The notes beneath the pieces are model-generated. The model made no database searches and had not been told where the DNA came from. It was given only the letters and a program-made list of their open reading frames with translations. From an uncultured Zoogloea sp. (GTDB lineage: Bacteria > Pseudomonadota > Gammaproteobacteria > Burkholderiales > Rhodocyclaceae), in the NCBI GenBank assembly GCA_937967645.1, contig CALBTT010000034.1, positions 1-64,000 on the forward strand: a stretch of 64,000 bases of DNA, read 5' to 3'. Of this stretch, positions 30,690-40,054 are shown piece after piece. Every line of letters starts with the position of its first letter. The stretch's first letter is position 1. Both the position numbers and the translations under genes were made by a program.

Positions 30690-33600
30690 GCTGACCTGGC
30701 TGGCGAGCAGCGCGGTGATGTCCGCGGCGGGCAGCGGGCGGGAGAACAGGTAGCCCTGCATCACGGCGCACTGGCGGGCGAGCAGGAAGTCCCGCTGGGC
30801 TTCCGTCTCGACGCCTTCGGCCACCACCTCCAGGCCCAGGTCGCGGGCGATCGACAGGGTCGCGGTGGCGATGGCGGCATCTTCCGGGTCACCCGGCAGG
30901 TCACGGACGAAGGAGCGGTCGATCTTCAACCGGGTGAGGGGCAGGCGTTTCAGGTAGGACAGGCTGGAGTAGCCCGTTCCGAAGTCATCCAGGGCCAGCC
31001 CGAGCCCCAGGCTTCTCAGGCTCGCGAATTGGGCCTCGATCTCGACGCTGGGCTGCATCAGCGCACTCTCGGTGATCTCCAGTTCGAAGTGCGCGGGCGA
31101 AACCCCGCTATCGGCAAAGACCTGCCGGACGTGCCCGGCAAAGTCGGCGCGCCGGAACTGCAGCGCCGAGATGTTGACGGCGATGGCCAGGGGCGGGAGT
31201 CCTGCGGCCTGCCAGGCCGCCTGCTGGCGACAGGCGGTGTGCAGCACCCAGTCTCCGATGCTCTGGATGAGGCCGGTTTCTTCGGCCAGGGGGATGAACT
31301 CGGCCGGGGAGATGCGGCCGCGTTCGGGATGGTTCCAGCGCACCAGGGCTTCCACGCCGATCAGCCGCTGTCCGGGCATGGCCCACTGGGGCTGGTAATC
31401 CAGCTCCAGCTCGTCGCGCTCCAGGGCATGGCGCAGGGCGTTCTCGAGCATCAGGCGGGCATAGGCCCGGTTGTTCATGTCGGGCGTGAAGAAGCGGAAG
31501 TCGTTGCGTCCGGCGCTCTTGGCGTCGTACATGGCGGTGTCCGCGTGCTTGAGCAGGATGTCCACGTCGGCGCCGTTGGCCGGATACAGGGCGATGCCGA
31601 TGCTGGTGGAGGTGCTCAGCTCCTGCCCGTCGATGTCGAAGGGGCGGGTCAGGCTGCTGATCAGCTTGCGCGCGACGATGGCGGCATCTTCGCCCGTGTG
31701 GATCTGCGGCAGCAGCACCACGAACTCATCACCGCCGAGCCGTGCCAGCACGTCCTCCTCGCGCAGGCACAGGGCCAGGCGCTGGGCCGCGGCGGCGAGC
31801 AGGCGGTCGCCGACCGGGTGGCCCAGGGTGTCGTTGATCTTCTTGAAGTTGTCCAGATCGAGAAAAAGCACCCCCATGCGCAGGTGATTGCGCCGGGCAA
31901 TGGCCAGCGCCTGCTCGGCCCGGCTGACCCACAGGCTGCGGTTGGGCAGCCCGGTGAGCATGTCGTAATGGGCCAGGTAGTGGATGTGGGCTTCTGCCGC
32001 ACGGCTGGCGGTCACATCCTGGGCCGTGCCCCGCAATGTCCTGCTGCCGTCGCTGCGGTCGCCGGCTTCGATGGTGAAATGAACCGTCCTTTCCGGCAGC
32101 GCCGAGTCAACGAGGGCTACGCGGATGTCGAGACTGGCGGCTGCCTGGCCGTGATTCATCTGCTCGAAGGCATGCTGGAGGGCGAGCCGGTCGTCGGGAT
32201 GAGCGGCGTTCCTCAGGTCGTCGAGGGAGAGGGCCTCCCGGTAGGGCAGGCCGAGGATGGTGAACAGCTCGGCGGAGCCGTTGCCGCGGCCACTGACCGG
32301 GTCCAGCTCCCAGCTGCCGAGCCGGGCGATCCGCTCGGCATGAGTCAGCATGGCTTGCTGGGTGCGCAGCTTGCGGGTGGCGTCGGCCAGCTCCTGGGTG
32401 CGTTGCTGGACCATGTCCTCGATGCGTCGGGCGCGTCCGGTGGTGGACAGCAGGAAGGCGCCCAGCATGCCGGTGCTGAGCAGCCCGATGGCCAGCAGGA
32501 TCCAGGCCTCCCAGCCCCGGTACAAGGCACTGTAGCCGGGGGTGACCGAGAAGCTGATGTTCCAGCGGCGCCCGGCGAAATCAAAGCTGTCCGTCCAGGG
32601 GGCGATGCCGCCCGGGGCCGTCTCGTCCTGGTCCGGGCAGTTCTCCGCACCGGCGATCCGGTGGCCGAGCAGCGCTTCAGGGGTGCGTTCCGTCAGGCAG
32701 TAGACCATCCCGGGTATCGGATAGTGGCGCAGTACGCTTTGCACGGCATCCTCGATGCGCAGTGCCACGAAGGCGACGCCCTGGGCAGGGCCGGTGATGC
32801 GGTCCCCGGCGGCGGGGGAGGCCGTGCGCTGATAGACCACCACGCCCAGCTTGCCCTCCGTCTCCTGGGTCAGCTCGAAGGCCCGCGTGCTCGCCGCTTT
32901 GCCGCTCGCCAGGCTGCGGTTCACGGCCTCGACGGCGTTGGGAACCGACAGGATGTTGAGGCCCAAGGCCCGCCGGTTGCTCTCGAGGGGGGCGATCAGG
33001 CGGATCGGATAATACTCGGGGTGTGGCGCCGCTGGATGCAGCGCGTTCTGTCGGTCCCGGTCGCGAATCATGAAGTCGGGCGTGATTGCGCTGGCTCTGG
33101 CTTCGGTTTCGAAGGCGGCACGCCCTTCGGCGGTGACACGGGGAATCCAGCCAATGGCCTTGAGACCGTCGAAGCGGGCCAGCCAGGGAGCGGCAAACTC
33201 CTGGAAGCCTTGCTGGTCCATGTCCGGCGCGGCCACCATGACCCGCTCGGTGGCCTGGAGGACGCCCGTGTAGTCCTCGAAGCGCTTGTGCAGCATGCTG
33301 GAGAGGTAATGGGCGTCGCGCTCGAAACGGGCTTGCAGGCGCTCATGCTCCCAGTGGGCGACCTGAATCTCGAGTGCGGCAAGAATGAGCAGGGCTACGA
33401 GCATCGGCAGGGCGATGCTCAGGCGGCGGGGGGCCCAGTCCTGACGCGGCTGGCCGATGAAGGCCAGGGCCAGCGGGGTGGCGATCAGAACGCCGACGGC
33501 GTCGCCCGCCCACCAGTTCCACCAGGCGAAGGCCGCCTCGGAGAGGGGAAGGCTGTCAGACAGGATCAGGGCGCTGGTGCCGAAGCTGGCGCTTATCAGG

Positions 33601-33986
33601 CAGCTGACCGGCCCTACCAGGAAGAGGAAGCGCAGGATGGGGCCGGCCGTGTCGAGGGGGAAGCGGCTCCAGCGCTTCGCCAGGGCCGCTCCGGCAAGGG
33701 CCTGGAGGACGGCCCCCACGCCGACGATCAGGGGCGTCAGTTGAGCCCAGCCTTCGAGTCCGGTCCGCGCGACGGCCCCGACATTGGTGAGAACCGCGCC
33801 GATCAGGATCGCCGGCCAGATCTTCCGGCCGAAGCTGAGCATGGCGGCCAGGGCAATGCCGGCAGACGGATACAGCGGTGAGACGTAGCCGGGTGGAATC
33901 GCGATGTGCAGCGCAAGCAGACCGCAAACCGTGTAGGCCGTGGCCACACCGGCCAGGTGGCGGAGAGTCGGAGTGGGAAGGGGCAT
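30678..33986 (-). CDS. MASE1-CHASE-PAS-GGDEF-EAL cyclic-di-GMP protein
   Basis: A 1102-aa integral membrane protein. The N-terminal ~210 residues form a multi-helix MASE1 sensor (LLALHIAIPPGYVSPLYPSAGIALA). Next is a periplasmic CHASE domain (about 235–460), a transmembrane helix (about 490), a PAS domain (about 540–640), a GGDEF domain with LGGDEFVVLL and an EAL domain with EALVRW. Both catalytic motifs are intact. MASE1-CHASE combinations sense unknown ligands; the output is c-di-GMP turnover. It stands alone on the minus strand, convergent with the LuxR regulator and divergent from kup. Confidence 0.9.
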   Translation of the reverse strand: MPLPTPTLRHLAGVATAYTVCGLLALHIAIPPGYVSPLYPSAGIALAAMLSFGRKIWPAILIGAVLTNVGAVARTGLEGWAQLTPLIVGVGAVLQALAGAALAKRWSRFPLDTAGPILRFLFLVGPVSCLISASFGTSALILSDSLPLSEAAFAWWNWWAGDAVGVLIATPLALAFIGQPRQDWAPRRLSIALPMLVALLILAALEIQVAHWEHERLQARFERDAHYLSSMLHKRFEDYTGVLQATERVMVAAPDMDQQGFQEFAAPWLARFDGLKAIGWIPRVTAEGRAAFETEARASAITPDFMIRDRDRQNALHPAAPHPEYYPIRLIAPLESNRRALGLNILSVPNAVEAVNRSLASGKAASTRAFELTQETEGKLGVVVYQRTASPAAGDRITGPAQGVAFVALRIEDAVQSVLRHYPIPGMVYCLTERTPEALLGHRIAGAENCPDQDETAPGGIAPWTDSFDFAGRRWNISFSVTPGYSALYRGWEAWILLAIGLLSTGMLGAFLLSTTGRARRIEDMVQQRTQELADATRKLRTQQAMLTHAERIARLGSWELDPVSGRGNGSAELFTILGLPYREALSLDDLRNAAHPDDRLALQHAFEQMNHGQAAASLDIRVALVDSALPERTVHFTIEAGDRSDGSRTLRGTAQDVTASRAAEAHIHYLAHYDMLTGLPNRSLWVSRAEQALAIARRNHLRMGVLFLDLDNFKKINDTLGHPVGDRLLAAAAQRLALCLREEDVLARLGGDEFVVLLPQIHTGEDAAIVARKLISSLTRPFDIDGQELSTSTSIGIALYPANGADVDILLKHADTAMYDAKSAGRNDFRFFTPDMNNRAYARLMLENALRHALERDELELDYQPQWAMPGQRLIGVEALVRWNHPERGRISPAEFIPLAEETGLIQSIGDWVLHTACRQQAAWQAAGLPPLAIAVNISALQFRRADFAGHVRQVFADSGVSPAHFELEITESALMQPSVEIEAQFASLRSLGLGLALDDFGTGYSSLSYLKRLPLTRLKIDRSFVRDLPGDPEDAAIATATLSIARDLGLEVVAEGVETEAQRDFLLARQCAVMQGYLFSRPLPAADITALLASQVSAPA

Positions 33987-34302
33987 TCGCGTGCGCAGTC
34001 GACGTGTCTGGAGTAGGGAGCGGTCCGCTGGAGCAAAAATGACTCGATTACCGGTGTCGGGCTTGTCCTGATCCCCTCGGGTGTCGTGCCGGGCGCTATC
34101 GTAAGCAATTCATGAGGAATGCAGGTGGGGAAGAATCACGCTTCCCGTTCGACTTTTGCTGCAATGCGGTAGTATCTCGCACCCGTCCGGGGTGATGGCC
34201 CGGCTGGCATGTCAGCGGAGACACTGCCTTTACGTGGGGTGTCCCGGTTGCCGCGAAGGGCGGCGTATTGTCATAGTGCTCCGATCGTTTCAGGAGAGTT
34301 GA
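33987..34302. other. Divergent intergenic region before kup
   Basis: About 315 bp without a credible gene. The half nearest kup holds a promoter candidate and a good ribosome-binding site (AGGAGAG). I see no riboswitch-like structure and no clear promoter for the minus-strand GGDEF-EAL gene. Confidence 0.5.
34248..34277 (+). promoter_or_regulatory. Sigma-70 promoter candidate of kup
   Basis: TTGCCG (34248–34253), an 18-nt spacer ending in TGT, and CATAGT (34272–34277) form a -35/extended -10 pair, each box matching 4/6. Initiation near 34284 leaves about 19 nt with AGGAGAG before the ATG. Confidence 0.45.
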
Positions 34303-36198
34303 ATGTCCGCGATCAGCGTCGCAAGCCACGATAAGAGTTCGCGAGCCCAGGTGTTACCCGTTGCCCTCGCCGCGATGGGCGTGGTGTTTGGTGACATCGG
34401 GACCAGCCCGCTGTACACCATGAAGGAAGTCTTCAACGCCCATCACGGTCTCGCGGTGACGCCGGACAATGTGCTGGGCGTGCTTTCGCTGGTGTTCTGG
34501 GCCCTCACCGTCGTGGTCTCGTTGAAGTACGTGGTCTTCATCATGCGGGCCGACAACAGGGGAGAAGGCGGCATCATGGCCCTCACCTCGCTGGCCCTCC
34601 GGACCACCCGTTCGCCCCGGCTCGCTTCCGCGATGGCGGCGGTGGGCCTGTTTGGAGCCGCGCTGTTCTATGGCGACGGCGTCATCACGCCGGCCATCTC
34701 GGTCCTCTCCGCGGTTGAGGGGCTGGAGGTTGCCACCCCGGCCTTCAAGCCTTACGTACTGCCGATATCGCTGATCGTGCTGACGGGTCTGTTTCTGATC
34801 CAGAGCAAGGGAACGGCGCGGGTCGGGGCGGTGTTCGGGCCGGTGATGCTCTTCTGGTTCGCCACTCTCGGTGTGCTGGGCGCCATCAACGTGGTCCGCC
34901 ACCCCGATGTGCTGCGGGCCATCAACCCCGCCTATGCGCTGGCTTTCTTCGAAGCGAACCGCGGTCTGGGCTTCCTGGCCCTGGGGGCGGTGGTGCTCGC
35001 CATCACCGGGGGCGAGGCCTTGTACGCCGACATGGGCCATTTTGGTCGCCGGCCGATCAAGTTGGCGTGGTTCGGTTTTGTCTTCCCGGCCCTCTACTTG
35101 AACTACCTCGGGCAGGGTGCGTTGATCCTCGACGATCCCGAGGCGGTCAAGAACCCCTTCTACCTGCTGGTGCCGGAGCCACTGCTGTATCCGATGGTGG
35201 CGCTGTCCACGCTGGCCACGATCATCGCGTCGCAGGCGGTCATCTCGGGGGCGTTCTCCCTCACCAAGCAGGCGGTTCAGCTGGGTTATTCGCCACGGAT
35301 TCACGTGGTTCATACTTCCGAAAAGGAAGTAGGGCAGATTTACGTTCCCAATGTGAACTGGATGTTGCTGGGTGCGGTGGTGGCCCTGGTGCTGGGCTTC
35401 CACTCCTCGAGTGCGCTGGCTTCCGCCTACGGGATCGCCGTGACGCTGACGATGATGATCGATACGGTGCTGGCCTTCTTCGTGGTGCGGACGCTGTGGA
35501 ACTGGGGGCTCGGGACCTCGATTGCCTTCCTGCTGGTGTTCTTTGCTGTCGACTTCGCGTTCTTCTCTGCCAACACCGTCAAGATCTTCGATGGGGGGTG
35601 GTTCCCGCTGGCCCTGGGCCTGGCCATCCATACCCTGCTGATGACTTGGAAGCGGGGCAGGGCGGCGCTGACCGAGCGCATGCGCGTCGATACGATGCCC
35701 CTGAATCTCTTCATCCAGTCGATGTTCCACGACCCCCCGATCCGTGTCCCTGGTACCGGGGTGTTCATGACCACCGCGCCGGACGGGGTGCCGCGTGCCC
35801 TGCTGCACAATCTGCTGCACAACAAGGTGCTGCACGCGCGGGTGGTGCTGGTCAATGTGATCACCGACGACGTGCCCTATGTGCCCGTCTCGGAGCGGGT
35901 CCGGGTCGAGGAGCTGGATTTCGGCTTCTTCCGGGTGTTTGTCCGCTACGGCTTCAAGGACGATCCTGACATTCCGGCTGCGCTGGCCCTGTGCGAGAGC
36001 CAGGGCTTGCCCTTCGAGCTGATGGAGTCGTCCTTTTTCCTGGGGCGGGAGACGCTCATTCCCAAGGCGGGATCGCCCCTGGGGCTGTGGCGTGAGCGTC
36101 TGTTCATCCTGATGTTCCGCAATGCGCACAGTGCGGCGGATTTCTTCTGTATCCCGGCCAACCGGGTGGTGGAGTTCGGGACGCAGATCGAGTTGTAA
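34303..36198 (+). CDS. kup: Low-affinity potassium uptake protein Kup
   Basis: A 631-aa KUP/HAK/KT family K+/H+ symporter of the inner membrane, with the usual 12 transmembrane segments and a C-terminal cytoplasmic domain of about 150 residues. Family signatures include GVVFGDIGTSPLYTMKEVF near the start, RADNRGEGGIMAL, FYGDGVITPAISVLSAVEGL and GGEALYADMGHFG. Length is typical. It appears monocistronic, with no link to the flanking signalling genes beyond proximity. Confidence 0.95.
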   Translation: MSAISVASHDKSSRAQVLPVALAAMGVVFGDIGTSPLYTMKEVFNAHHGLAVTPDNVLGVLSLVFWALTVVVSLKYVVFIMRADNRGEGGIMALTSLALRTTRSPRLASAMAAVGLFGAALFYGDGVITPAISVLSAVEGLEVATPAFKPYVLPISLIVLTGLFLIQSKGTARVGAVFGPVMLFWFATLGVLGAINVVRHPDVLRAINPAYALAFFEANRGLGFLALGAVVLAITGGEALYADMGHFGRRPIKLAWFGFVFPALYLNYLGQGALILDDPEAVKNPFYLLVPEPLLYPMVALSTLATIIASQAVISGAFSLTKQAVQLGYSPRIHVVHTSEKEVGQIYVPNVNWMLLGAVVALVLGFHSSSALASAYGIAVTLTMMIDTVLAFFVVRTLWNWGLGTSIAFLLVFFAVDFAFFSANTVKIFDGGWFPLALGLAIHTLLMTWKRGRAALTERMRVDTMPLNLFIQSMFHDPPIRVPGTGVFMTTAPDGVPRALLHNLLHNKVLHARVVLVNVITDDVPYVPVSERVRVEELDFGFFRVFVRYGFKDDPDIPAALALCESQGLPFELMESSFFLGRETLIPKAGSPLGLWRERLFILMFRNAHSAADFFCIPANRVVEFGTQIEL

Positions 36199-36391
36199 GC
36201 CTCGATCCGGCGCTGTGGAGGGCTCCGGAACTTGGGCGTGGGCCGCTGGCTGGTGAAATATTTTTTATGCGTGACGGGGATCACGGGCGTCGGGGCGGCT
36301 TCGCGCTATCTTGCATTCATACGATTTTTCACGCATTTGGCAAGTCGGGTGGGTCTTTGGTGGGGGGTCGTCATTCGATCTTCATGAAGAA

Positions 36392-36420
36392 TCCACAAAA
36401 TTTTCACGGGGTTGCATAAT
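36392..36420 (+). promoter_or_regulatory. Promoter candidate before the exosortase-linked sugar transferase
   Basis: The 36199–36485 gap is comparatively AT-rich and holds no gene. TCCACA (36392–36397) and CATAAT (36415–36420) are spaced by 17 nt, each a 4–5/6 match; initiation would fall near 36427. I looked for a sigma-54 -24/-12 pair here and found none with GG-N10-GC spacing. Confidence 0.35.
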
Positions 36421-36485
36421 CTGCGGCTCTTCCGGTCATTCAGGTCGCATGGGTCGTCGTCCCGGCAGGGCGACTGGAGCTCGAG

Positions 36486-37871
36486 ATGCTAAAACTGTTC
36501 AATCATTACGTTCCGTCGAACACTGTGCTGCAGGTGCTCTTTGACGCGTTCCTGCTGTTTGTTGCGGTGATGGTGGTTTTCGGTCTGCAGAGCAAGCTGG
36601 ATGCGGATCTGGTGGCCGCGGTGGTGCCGTCGGCGATGGCTTTTGCGGTCACGATGATGCTCCTCAATGGTGCGCTTGGCCTCTACCGGACGGGATTTGG
36701 TGGTAACTTCCGCGATACGCTGATGCGGGTGGGTATGTCCATCGCGCTCAGCATTCCCGTTGCCTACGGTATCTTCCAGGTCCTTCCGTGGGGTGAGTTT
36801 GCCCACGATGCGGTGGAAATCAACGTGGTGGTGCTTCTCGGGTTCGTCGTAGCTGTTCGTGGATTTGCCGTCAGGCGTGTGGGAGCGGGAGTGTTGGTTA
36901 AACGTATCATGGTGATTGGCACCGGCGCGGATGCCGTGGCGGTGGAGCATGCGCTGACGCATCCGGCAAACAGCAGCCTCCAGGTGGTGGGTTTTTACCC
37001 GGCCGGTCCTGGCGAGGATGTCCGTGTCGATCCGAAGCGCATCGTTCATTTCGATGGCAATCTGCTTGCGGCGGCAAATCATCTGCGTGTCAATGAAATC
37101 ATCGTCGCCCTCAAGGAGCGGCGCGGTGGCGTGATCCCCTTGCGCGAACTGCTCGATTGCAAGATGGCCGGCATCAAGGTCCTCGACCTGTCGAGTTTCT
37201 TCGAGCGGGTGCGTGGTCAGGTGCGGATCGATTCGCTGCGCGCCAGCTGGCTCATCTACGGCGAGGGTTTCCGCCAGGGCTGGGGGCGCACCCTGGTCAA
37301 GCGTGTCTTCGATATCGTGGTGTCGCTGCTGCTGCTGGTGCTCGCCACGCCGGTCATGATCCTGGCCGCGATCATGATCGCCATCGAGGACGGCGCTCCG
37401 GTCTTCTACCGCCAGGAGCGCGTCGGTCTCGGGGGGCGCCTGTTCAAGGTGACCAAATTCCGGAGCATGCGCCGTGACGCCGAGCGGGACGGCAAGCCCC
37501 GCTGGGCCGCGGCCAACGATGACCGGGTGACCCGGGTGGGCCGCTTCATCCGCAAGGTCCGCATCGACGAGCTGCCTCAGCTGTTCAATGTGCTGAAGGG
37601 CGACATGAGCCTCGTCGGGCCGCGCCCGGAGCGCCCTTTCTTTGTGGATCAGCTGACCCGCGACATTCCGTTCTATGCCGTCCGGCATTGCGTGAAGCCT
37701 GGTGTGACCGGCTGGGCGCAGGTTCGCTACCAATACGGCTCTTCGGTGGATGATGCGATCAACAAGCTGCAATACGATCTGTATTACGTCAAGAACCACA
37801 CGCTCTTTCTTGACACCGTGGTGCTCTTCGAGACCGTTCGGGTTGTGCTGACCGGCGATGGAGCGCACTGA
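36486..37871 (+). CDS. Exosortase-A/PEP-CTERM-associated sugar transferase (polyprenyl-phosphate glycosyl-1-phosphate transferase)
   Basis: A 461-aa membrane protein of the TIGR03013 type. Four N-terminal transmembrane helices (to about residue 120) are followed by a CoA-binding-like Rossmann region. A further membrane helix (about 280–300) precedes a C-terminal bacterial sugar transferase domain with KRVFDIVVS, FYRQERVG, KFRSMRRDAE, RIDELPQLFNVLKGDMSLVGPRPERP and KPGVTGWAQV. It starts exopolysaccharide repeat units by loading sugar-1-phosphate on undecaprenyl phosphate. Homologues sit in exosortase loci upstream of prsK-prsR-prsT as here. It is followed by a strong terminator, so prsK needs its own or read-through transcription. 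Confidence 0.92.
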   Translation: MLKLFNHYVPSNTVLQVLFDAFLLFVAVMVVFGLQSKLDADLVAAVVPSAMAFAVTMMLLNGALGLYRTGFGGNFRDTLMRVGMSIALSIPVAYGIFQVLPWGEFAHDAVEINVVVLLGFVVAVRGFAVRRVGAGVLVKRIMVIGTGADAVAVEHALTHPANSSLQVVGFYPAGPGEDVRVDPKRIVHFDGNLLAAANHLRVNEIIVALKERRGGVIPLRELLDCKMAGIKVLDLSSFFERVRGQVRIDSLRASWLIYGEGFRQGWGRTLVKRVFDIVVSLLLLVLATPVMILAAIMIAIEDGAPVFYRQERVGLGGRLFKVTKFRSMRRDAERDGKPRWAAANDDRVTRVGRFIRKVRIDELPQLFNVLKGDMSLVGPRPERPFFVDQLTRDIPFYAVRHCVKPGVTGWAQVRYQYGSSVDDAINKLQYDLYYVKNHTLFLDTVVLFETVRVVLTGDGAH

Positions 37872-37904
37872 CCCGGCGGCTCCTCAGATCTTGAAGTGAT
37901 GCTG

Positions 37905-37940
37905 GACGCTCCCGACCCGGTCGGGAGCGTCTTCGTTTGC
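37905..37940 (+). terminator. Rho-independent terminator after the sugar transferase
   Basis: A perfect 12-bp stem (GACGCTCCCGAC with GTCGGGAGCGTC) and a 3-nt CCG loop, followed by TTCGTTTGC. It stands 33 nt after the sugar transferase stop and ends about 14 nt before the prsK start. The T-run is short, so partial read-through is likely. Confidence 0.65.
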
Positions 37941-37953
37941 TGACCGAGGCCCG

Positions 37954-40050
37954 ATGGAATTCACCTTTTCGCAAGTGCCCGTGTGGAGCTATGCCGTTGC
38001 TGCGGTTGCCCACGCCTTGTTTGGCATCTATCTGGGGCTGGCCTGGAAGCAGGGCGCCCGCGGTGGCCTCCTGATCGTTGCGGTAGGGGTCAGTGCCGCT
38101 TGGGCAGCCTCGAACTGGGCTTTCGCGGTCGTGGGGTGGGGCTGGCTTTTTCAGCTGGCCAACCTGCTGGACGTCCTGCGAATGGGCGGATGGTTCGTGT
38201 TTCTGGTCGCTTTGCTGCGCCAGCCCGTGATGCAGGAAGAGGGGGCGGTGCTGCCCCAGTGGCCGCGTCTGGTGATGATGGCGGTGATCTCGCTGGCCGC
38301 CTTCGGGGTGTTGTGCCTCTCCCTCGGCCTTCCCGTGTACGGCACGCCGCTGCGAACCTGGGCCGGTACCTCGCTGCTCACCGCGGTCTATGGCCTGGTC
38401 CTGCTCGAGTTCTTCTATCGCTCCATCCCGGAACGCTCCCGTTGGGGCGGTAAGCCCGTCGCGCTGGCGCTTTGCGGCCTGTTTGCGTTCGACGTGTACA
38501 TGTTCGCGGACGCCCTGATGTTCTCCCGTCTTGATCCGGTGGTCTGGAGTGTCCGTGGCTTTGTGCATGCCCTGACCATTCCGCTGGTGGCGATCTCGGC
38601 CTCCCGGAATCCGGAGTGGACCTTCCGGATCTCGGTGTCGCGTCAGGTGGTCTTTCACTCCACGGCCCTTGCGGCATCGGGCCTGTATCTGTTGCTGATC
38701 GCCGGGGCGGGCTACTACATGCGCTACTTCGGTGGCGAGTGGGGCGAAGCGATGCAGCTGGTGCTGCTTTGTGGTGGTGTCCTGCTGCTGGGGGTGCTGG
38801 CGTTCTCCGGTGCCTTCCGGGCTCGCTTGCGTGTGCTGCTGGTCAAGCACTTCTTCGCCTACCGGTATGACTATCGGACGGAGTGGCTCGGTGTGACCCA
38901 GGCCCTGTCTGTCGCCGGAGACGGCTCAAGCCTCGGGGAGTCGGTGGTCAAGGCCCTGTCCGACCTGGTGGAGAGCCCCGGTGGTGGTGTCTGGCTGCGG
39001 GGGGAGGACGGTTGTTTCAGCCAGCAGGCACGGCTCAACATGCCCCACAGTGGTGTCGTCGAACAGGAGAACTCCGAGTTCTGCCGCTTTCTCAAGGAAC
39101 GGGAGTGGGTCGTTGATCTCGTGCAGGTGCGGAACGGTGCCTTTCAGGGCGGGGAGGGGGGTGTGCCTGGCTGGGCGGCCGAGATCCCCGACATGTGGTT
39201 GATCGTTCCTCTCATCTCATCGGGCGTCCTGGTGGGATTTGTGGTGCTCCTGACTCCGCGCACGCCTGTGGACGTCAACTGGGAGGTGCTCGACCTGCTC
39301 AAGACGGCCGGCCGTCAGGCGGCTAGCTATTTTGCGAGAATGCAGGCGACCGAGGCCCTGATCGAGGCCCGCAAGTTCGATGCCTTCAACCGGATGTCCG
39401 CCTTCGTGGTGCATGATCTGAAGAATCTGGTGGCGCAGATGTCTCTGATGCTGCGCAACGCCGAGCGCCACAAGGACAATCCCGAGTTCCAGGCCGACAT
39501 GCTGGATACGGTGCGCCACGTGGAGGAGCGCATGCGCGGGCTGATGGCCCAGTTGATGGAGAAAACCCCGATCAACCAGCGCAAGCCGGTGGCGCTCAGG
39601 AGTCTGGTCGAGCATATCGTGCAGTCCAAACGGATGTTCCATCCCCGGCTGAGCTTTGTGGGTGGCGCGCCTGAGCTTGCGGTGCTTGCCCATGCGGAAC
39701 GACTTGAGCGTATCCTCGGGCATATCGTGCAAAATGCCCTCGACGCCACTTCCGAGCATGGTAGTGTGTCAGTCGAAGTATCCCAGGAGGGTATGCAGGC
39801 TTGTGTGAGGGTGCGTGATACGGGCTCCGGCATGTCTGCGGCATTCATCCGGGAGCACTTGTTCAAGCCTTTCCAGACAACCAAGGCGAGCGGCATGGGT
39901 ATAGGAGCCTACGAATCGCAGCAGTATGTGCGGGAGCTGGGAGGCAGCCTTACGGTGCAGAGCGAGGTCGGATCCGGGTCCTGCTTTGACATTCGCCTGC
40001 CCATTGCCGAGACCGTCAGGAGCAGCGGTAACGAAGCGGTGGCAAACTAG
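37954..40050 (+). CDS. prsK: PEP-CTERM/exosortase system sensor histidine kinase PrsK
   Basis: A 698-aa membrane kinase. The N-terminal ~290 residues hold several transmembrane helices, starting SYAVAAVAHALFGIYLGLAW. A GAF-like domain (about 305–470), a DHp region with phospho-His in VVHDLKNLVAQ (about residue 487) and an HATPase domain ending GMGIGAYESQQYV follow. The length and unusual DHp box (HDLKN) match PrsK, the kinase paired with the sigma-54 activator PrsR in exosortase-A bacteria. prsR follows after 4 nt. The signal sensed is not known. Confidence 0.93.
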   Translation: MEFTFSQVPVWSYAVAAVAHALFGIYLGLAWKQGARGGLLIVAVGVSAAWAASNWAFAVVGWGWLFQLANLLDVLRMGGWFVFLVALLRQPVMQEEGAVLPQWPRLVMMAVISLAAFGVLCLSLGLPVYGTPLRTWAGTSLLTAVYGLVLLEFFYRSIPERSRWGGKPVALALCGLFAFDVYMFADALMFSRLDPVVWSVRGFVHALTIPLVAISASRNPEWTFRISVSRQVVFHSTALAASGLYLLLIAGAGYYMRYFGGEWGEAMQLVLLCGGVLLLGVLAFSGAFRARLRVLLVKHFFAYRYDYRTEWLGVTQALSVAGDGSSLGESVVKALSDLVESPGGGVWLRGEDGCFSQQARLNMPHSGVVEQENSEFCRFLKEREWVVDLVQVRNGAFQGGEGGVPGWAAEIPDMWLIVPLISSGVLVGFVVLLTPRTPVDVNWEVLDLLKTAGRQAASYFARMQATEALIEARKFDAFNRMSAFVVHDLKNLVAQMSLMLRNAERHKDNPEFQADMLDTVRHVEERMRGLMAQLMEKTPINQRKPVALRSLVEHIVQSKRMFHPRLSFVGGAPELAVLAHAERLERILGHIVQNALDATSEHGSVSVEVSQEGMQACVRVRDTGSGMSAAFIREHLFKPFQTTKASGMGIGAYESQQYVRELGGSLTVQSEVGSGSCFDIRLPIAETVRSSGNEAVAN

Positions 40051-40054
40051 AAAT

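Noticed and set aside
36199..36485. Possible sigma-54 promoter before the sugar transferase
   Set aside because: Scanning for GG-N10-GC with a TGGCAC-like -24 box gave no acceptable match; only a weak sigma-70-like pair is seen.
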